From Planctomycetia bacterium (GTDB lineage Bacteria > Planctomycetota > Phycisphaerae > Phycisphaerales > SM1A02): DNA of 64,000 bases. The notes under the pieces were generated by a model, which was not told the origin of the DNA, made no database searches, and saw only the letters and a program-made list of their open reading frames with translations. The stretch spans positions 1 through 64,000 of the forward strand of contig SYAC01000041.1 in NCBI GenBank assembly GCA_005787685.1, read 5' to 3'. The position numbers and the translations under genes are program-made. The first letter of the stretch is position 1. Every line of letters starts with the position of its first letter. Shown here one piece after another: positions 61,587 to 64,000 of the stretch.

Positions 61587-62606
61587 ATGGCAATTCGAAT
61601 TGGTATCAACGGATTTGGTCGCATTGGTCGCTTGGTGTATCGCGCGGCGGTGCAGCGTGGCGGATTTGAAATTGTTGGCGTGAATGACTTGGTTCCGGCG
61701 GACAACCTGGCGTATTTGTTGCAGTACGACACCAACCACGGGCGCTTTCAACATGAAGTGAAAGCTTCGGGCGAATCTTTTTCCGTGGCTGGTATGTCCA
61801 CGCGCACTCTGAGCGAGCGCGAGCCCGCCAAGCTTCCGTGGAAGGATCTCGGTTGCGCGTATGTTCTTGAAAGTACGGGACGCTTCACCGAATTCGAGTC
61901 CGCTCAGGCTCACATTACAGCCGGCGCCAAGCGTGTTGTCATTTCCGCGCCAACCAAAAGTGAGCAAGAAGTTCCAACGCTTGTCTATAAAGTCAATCAC
62001 CAACAATACGATCCAGCGCGCCACACCGTGATTAGCAACGCAAGTTGCACCACCAATTGTTTGGCGCCCATTGTGAAAGTGATCATGGATGAGTTTGGCC
62101 TTGAGGAGGGCTTAATGACCACAGTTCACGCCGCCACCGCGACGCAGCCCACGCAAGATGGTCCATCAAAGAAAGATTGGCGCGGCGGACGCAACGCGTA
62201 TCAAAATATTATTCCCGCCAGTACGGGCGCCGCCAAGGCTGTTGCGTTGTGCTTGCCTAGCACCAAGGGCAAGCTCACGGGTATGAGTTTCCGCGTGCCC
62301 GTGGCCAATGTGAGTTGCGTTGATTTGACCTTCCGTACCGCAAAATCCACCAGTTTGGATCGCATTCACGCCGCCATGAAAGCCGCATCGCAAGGTGCTA
62401 TGAAAGATGTGCTTGGCTATACCGAGGAGGAGGTGGTTTCGAGTGATTTCATGAGCGATCCTCGCAGCAGCATTTACGACGCGCGCGCATGCATTCAATT
62501 GAACGACCGTTTCTTCAAGGTGATCAGTTGGTATGACAACGAATCTGGCTACGCCAATCGATGCGTGGACATGTTGCAAATGATGGCTGATAAAGACAAG
62601 GCGTGA
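61587..62606 (+). CDS. gap: Glyceraldehyde-3-phosphate dehydrogenase, type I
   Basis: NAD-dependent glycolytic enzyme. The 339-residue protein has [17 protein letters not shown], the catalytic cysteine in [49 protein letters not shown], and [14 protein letters not shown] 61587 follows AAAAGGAA at good spacing; the frame is open to 61512 but that part is not conserved. Stands alone, 80 bases after the SDR. Confidence 0.97.
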   Translation: MAIRIGINGFGRIGRLVYRAAVQRGGFEIVGVNDLVPADNLAYLLQYDTNHGRFQHEVKASGESFSVAGMSTRTLSEREPAKLPWKDLGCAYVLESTGRFTEFESAQAHITAGAKRVVISAPTKSEQEVPTLVYKVNHQQYDPARHTVISNASCTTNCLAPIVKVIMDEFGLEEGLMTTVHAATATQPTQDGPSKKDWRGGRNAYQNIIPASTGAAKAVALCLPSTKGKLTGMSFRVPVANVSCVDLTFRTAKSTSLDRIHAAMKAASQGAMKDVLGYTEEEVVSSDFMSDPRSSIYDARACIQLNDRFFKVISWYDNESGYANRCVDMLQMMADKDKA

Positions 62607-62737
62607 GCGCCGCGAACATGATTTGCTGCATCCAGCCTGATCGGTTGTGAGGCCAAAGCGTTGTGTTTTGCAATGATGAATAGATTGCGTAAATAGCACA
62701 CTGACAATTCAAGGCGCGAATGTGAGAATGCAAATTG

Positions 62738-63208
62738 TCACTGCGTCAGCATGTGGACCAAACTAGCCGCTTCCATTTTGGTAAGCGCTCCGCCACTCCA
62801 ATTGGCCGCCACCAGGGATTGGTTCACACCCTCGTACATCTTGTCGGCGGTGTAATTGAACAAGCATTTGGCCTTATTCACGCCCTCCCACACTTTGCCG
62901 TCATCAATATTAAAAAGAACCTTGGCCTTGTTCACGCCCTCATAGACATTGTTGCCCGAGATGTTGAACAGGCACTTGGCTTTGTTGACGCCTTCCCAGG
63001 CTTTATCGCCGTCAATATTCAAAATAGCCTTTGATTTGTTCACGCCTTCATACAAAATGGTGCCGGTCAGGTTGCACACCGCCACGCCTTTGTTCGGTCC
63101 TTTGTAAAAGATACGATTGTTCATGGCTGTTGCTCCAAAGAGGGTGGCCAGCAGCACAATACATGCGACCCGCGATAAAAATGTATTTACTTGACGCACG
63201 ATTTGCAT
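62738..63208 (-). CDS. Exported protein of six 18-residue tandem repeats
   Basis: A 156-residue protein with a signal peptide (VACIVLLATLFGATA). The mature part repeats with exact 18-residue period: Y/W-x-G-x-N at residues 35, 53, 71, 89, 107 and 125, for example WEGVNKAKCLFNISGNNV. Tyrosine- and tryptophan-led copies alternate. The regular short strands suggest a beta-solenoid or similar fold. I recognise no named family. ATG 63208 has GGAG upstream; the frame is open to 63295 without one. Confidence 0.75.
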   Translation of the reverse strand: MQIVRQVNTFLSRVACIVLLATLFGATAMNNRIFYKGPNKGVAVCNLTGTILYEGVNKSKAILNIDGDKAWEGVNKAKCLFNISGNNVYEGVNKAKVLFNIDDGKVWEGVNKAKCLFNYTADKMYEGVNQSLVAANWSGGALTKMEAASLVHMLTQ

Positions 63209-63382
63209 GAAGTGATTCTCCAAAAATGTGTTGAGCCGCGGAGGCTCGTTTGACAATCTTACCGTGTGGGCTTGCAATTCGAGCATGGTGGACATTGCAC
63301 GACCATCTGTGAATTAAAATACGATGCGATCTCATGCTGGGGATTGCGATTGAATATTTGCCACTGATCGCAGCGGCATAAC

Positions 63383-63414
63383 AAAACCAGGCCCCGGAAT
63401 TGGGACCTGGTTTT
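63383..63414 (-). terminator. Terminator after the DUF932 gene
   Basis: AAAACCAGG (63383-63391) pairs with CCTGGTTTT (63406-63414), with an inner CCC/GGG extension. On the minus strand it is followed by GTTATG, so the A/T ends of the stem itself supply the U-run. It may work on both strands. Confidence 0.6.
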
Positions 63415-63451
63415 GCGGAGAAATTGTCGTGGCCGCGTTTGGGCTCGCGTG

Positions 63452-64000
63452 TTAGTTGCGTTGCGTACTGAAGAAAAGCGGCTTGAATTCCACCAATTCT
63501 GGGGCCGTGTCCTCAAGGTCAAATTCCCGGGAAATGTAATCGGAACTCCAACCATTGACCCGCAGCGAAGCGGGGGTGGAGACATGGTGCGTGGAAATTT
63601 CAGTGGCGATGTTGATCAAGTCGTAGGCACGCATGGTGGCTGGAAGCACTCGCAAGCGTCGCTCGGTCAGTGCCGACAAATTTGCAAAGCCGTAGCGTGC
63701 CGAGCAATCATCAATCAGTGATTGAAACCGATTGAGCACTGGAGCCGAACTTTCAGTCCGGGGCAACTTCATGATGAACGTGTGCAAGCGTTGCACCTCT
63801 GCCAGCGAGGCCCATGAGCGTTGCGAGGCTGCGAAGCGATCGCGAAGAACGCTGAATCCCTCCTCGTTGTCAAAGGTTGAAAGAGCCCGCTCTAAGACAT
63901 GTTGCGGTTCCTTTCCCATTCGCACGGCGCTGGTGAACGCTTTGGTCATGCCCACCATTCCGTTGAGGCAAATAAGTCGCAGCAAGCCTAAATGCAATTT
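63452..64000 (-). CDS. DUF932 (phage/plasmid-related) protein, 5' end beyond the window
   Basis: The C-terminal 182 codons are visible and the frame runs off the right edge. LGLLRLICLNGMVGM matches the conserved cysteine-asparagine-glycine motif of DUF932 proteins, which occur on phages, plasmids and integrated elements; later parts are alpha-helical (EVQRLHTFIMKLPRTE, RAYDLINIATEISTHHV). Function is unknown. Its presence may mark the edge of an acquired segment to the right. The apparent TTG start at 63997 is only the window limit. Confidence 0.7.
   Translation of the reverse strand, partial: KLHLGLLRLICLNGMVGMTKAFTSAVRMGKEPQHVLERALSTFDNEEGFSVLRDRFAASQRSWASLAEVQRLHTFIMKLPRTESSAPVLNRFQSLIDDCSARYGFANLSALTERRLRVLPATMRAYDLINIATEISTHHVSTPASLRVNGWSSDYISREFDLEDTAPELVEFKPLFFSTQRN

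Overview
The window looks like a chromosomal segment from a planctomycete of the Phycisphaerae type. This rests on secreted peptidases ending in paired dockerin/EF-hand-like calcium loops, a DUF1559-like pseudopilin ending in an acidic DFDGDGN loop, a DUF1573 protein, and an MnmE-like GTPase in an operon with type III pantothenate kinase. The taxonomic call is inference from gene content. No rRNA, recognisable tRNA, CRISPR array, insertion sequence or origin was seen.

Layout. 0-3 kb: a secreted M36-like metallopeptidase with a terminator, then smpB. 3.7-14.3 kb, mostly minus strand: an SDR, rseP, dxr, rne, PTS enzyme I and a pseudopilin. 14.8-16.5 kb: ahcY with its own promoter, a structured leader and a UUCG-type terminator. 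16.7-24.9 kb: a compact menFDHBACE operon with a convergent hotdog thioesterase that probably supplies the DHNA-CoA hydrolase step, so the isochorismate route to menaquinone is nearly all in one place. 25-35.5 kb: a LOG-family protein, thiolase, FBPase, a tricorn-like protease, and a PrpD-family protein overlapping an unusual B12-binding/G-protein fusion. 35.6-35.8 kb: an intergenic element with strong long-range self-complementarity. 35.8-44.5 kb: B12-dependent ribonucleotide reductase, an AT-rich spacer, a PcrA/UvrD helicase and a prolyl oligopeptidase. 44.6-52.6 kb: serA-map, a possible tyrA relic, hutI, sixA-STAS, a degenerate ChaN-like protein, a dockerin-tagged M14 carboxypeptidase and EF-P. 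52.7-64 kb: a candidate small RNA, DUF1573, fabI, a lone Flp-type pilin, a five-gene minus-strand operon (ionotropic-glutamate-receptor-like channel, BtpA, D-amino-acid transaminase, coaX, MnmE-like GTPase), an SDR, gap, a secreted 18-residue-repeat protein and a DUF932 protein cut by the window edge.

Most of the window is housekeeping metabolism: isoprenoid and menaquinone synthesis, glycolysis/gluconeogenesis, the SAM cycle, fatty acid synthesis, RNA decay and translation rescue. It is packed with ATGA-type stop/start overlaps. The items most worth a second look are the structured intergenic RNA (35596-35797), the candidate C/U-rich sRNA (52699-52806), the orphan IcmF-like B12/G-protein half, the receptor-channel that lacks the usual ligand-binding arginine, the MnmE-like GTPase without the MnmE C-terminus, the EF-P with an unusual tip, and several degenerate or residue-swapped enzymes. 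All calls were made by eye; no database search was run.
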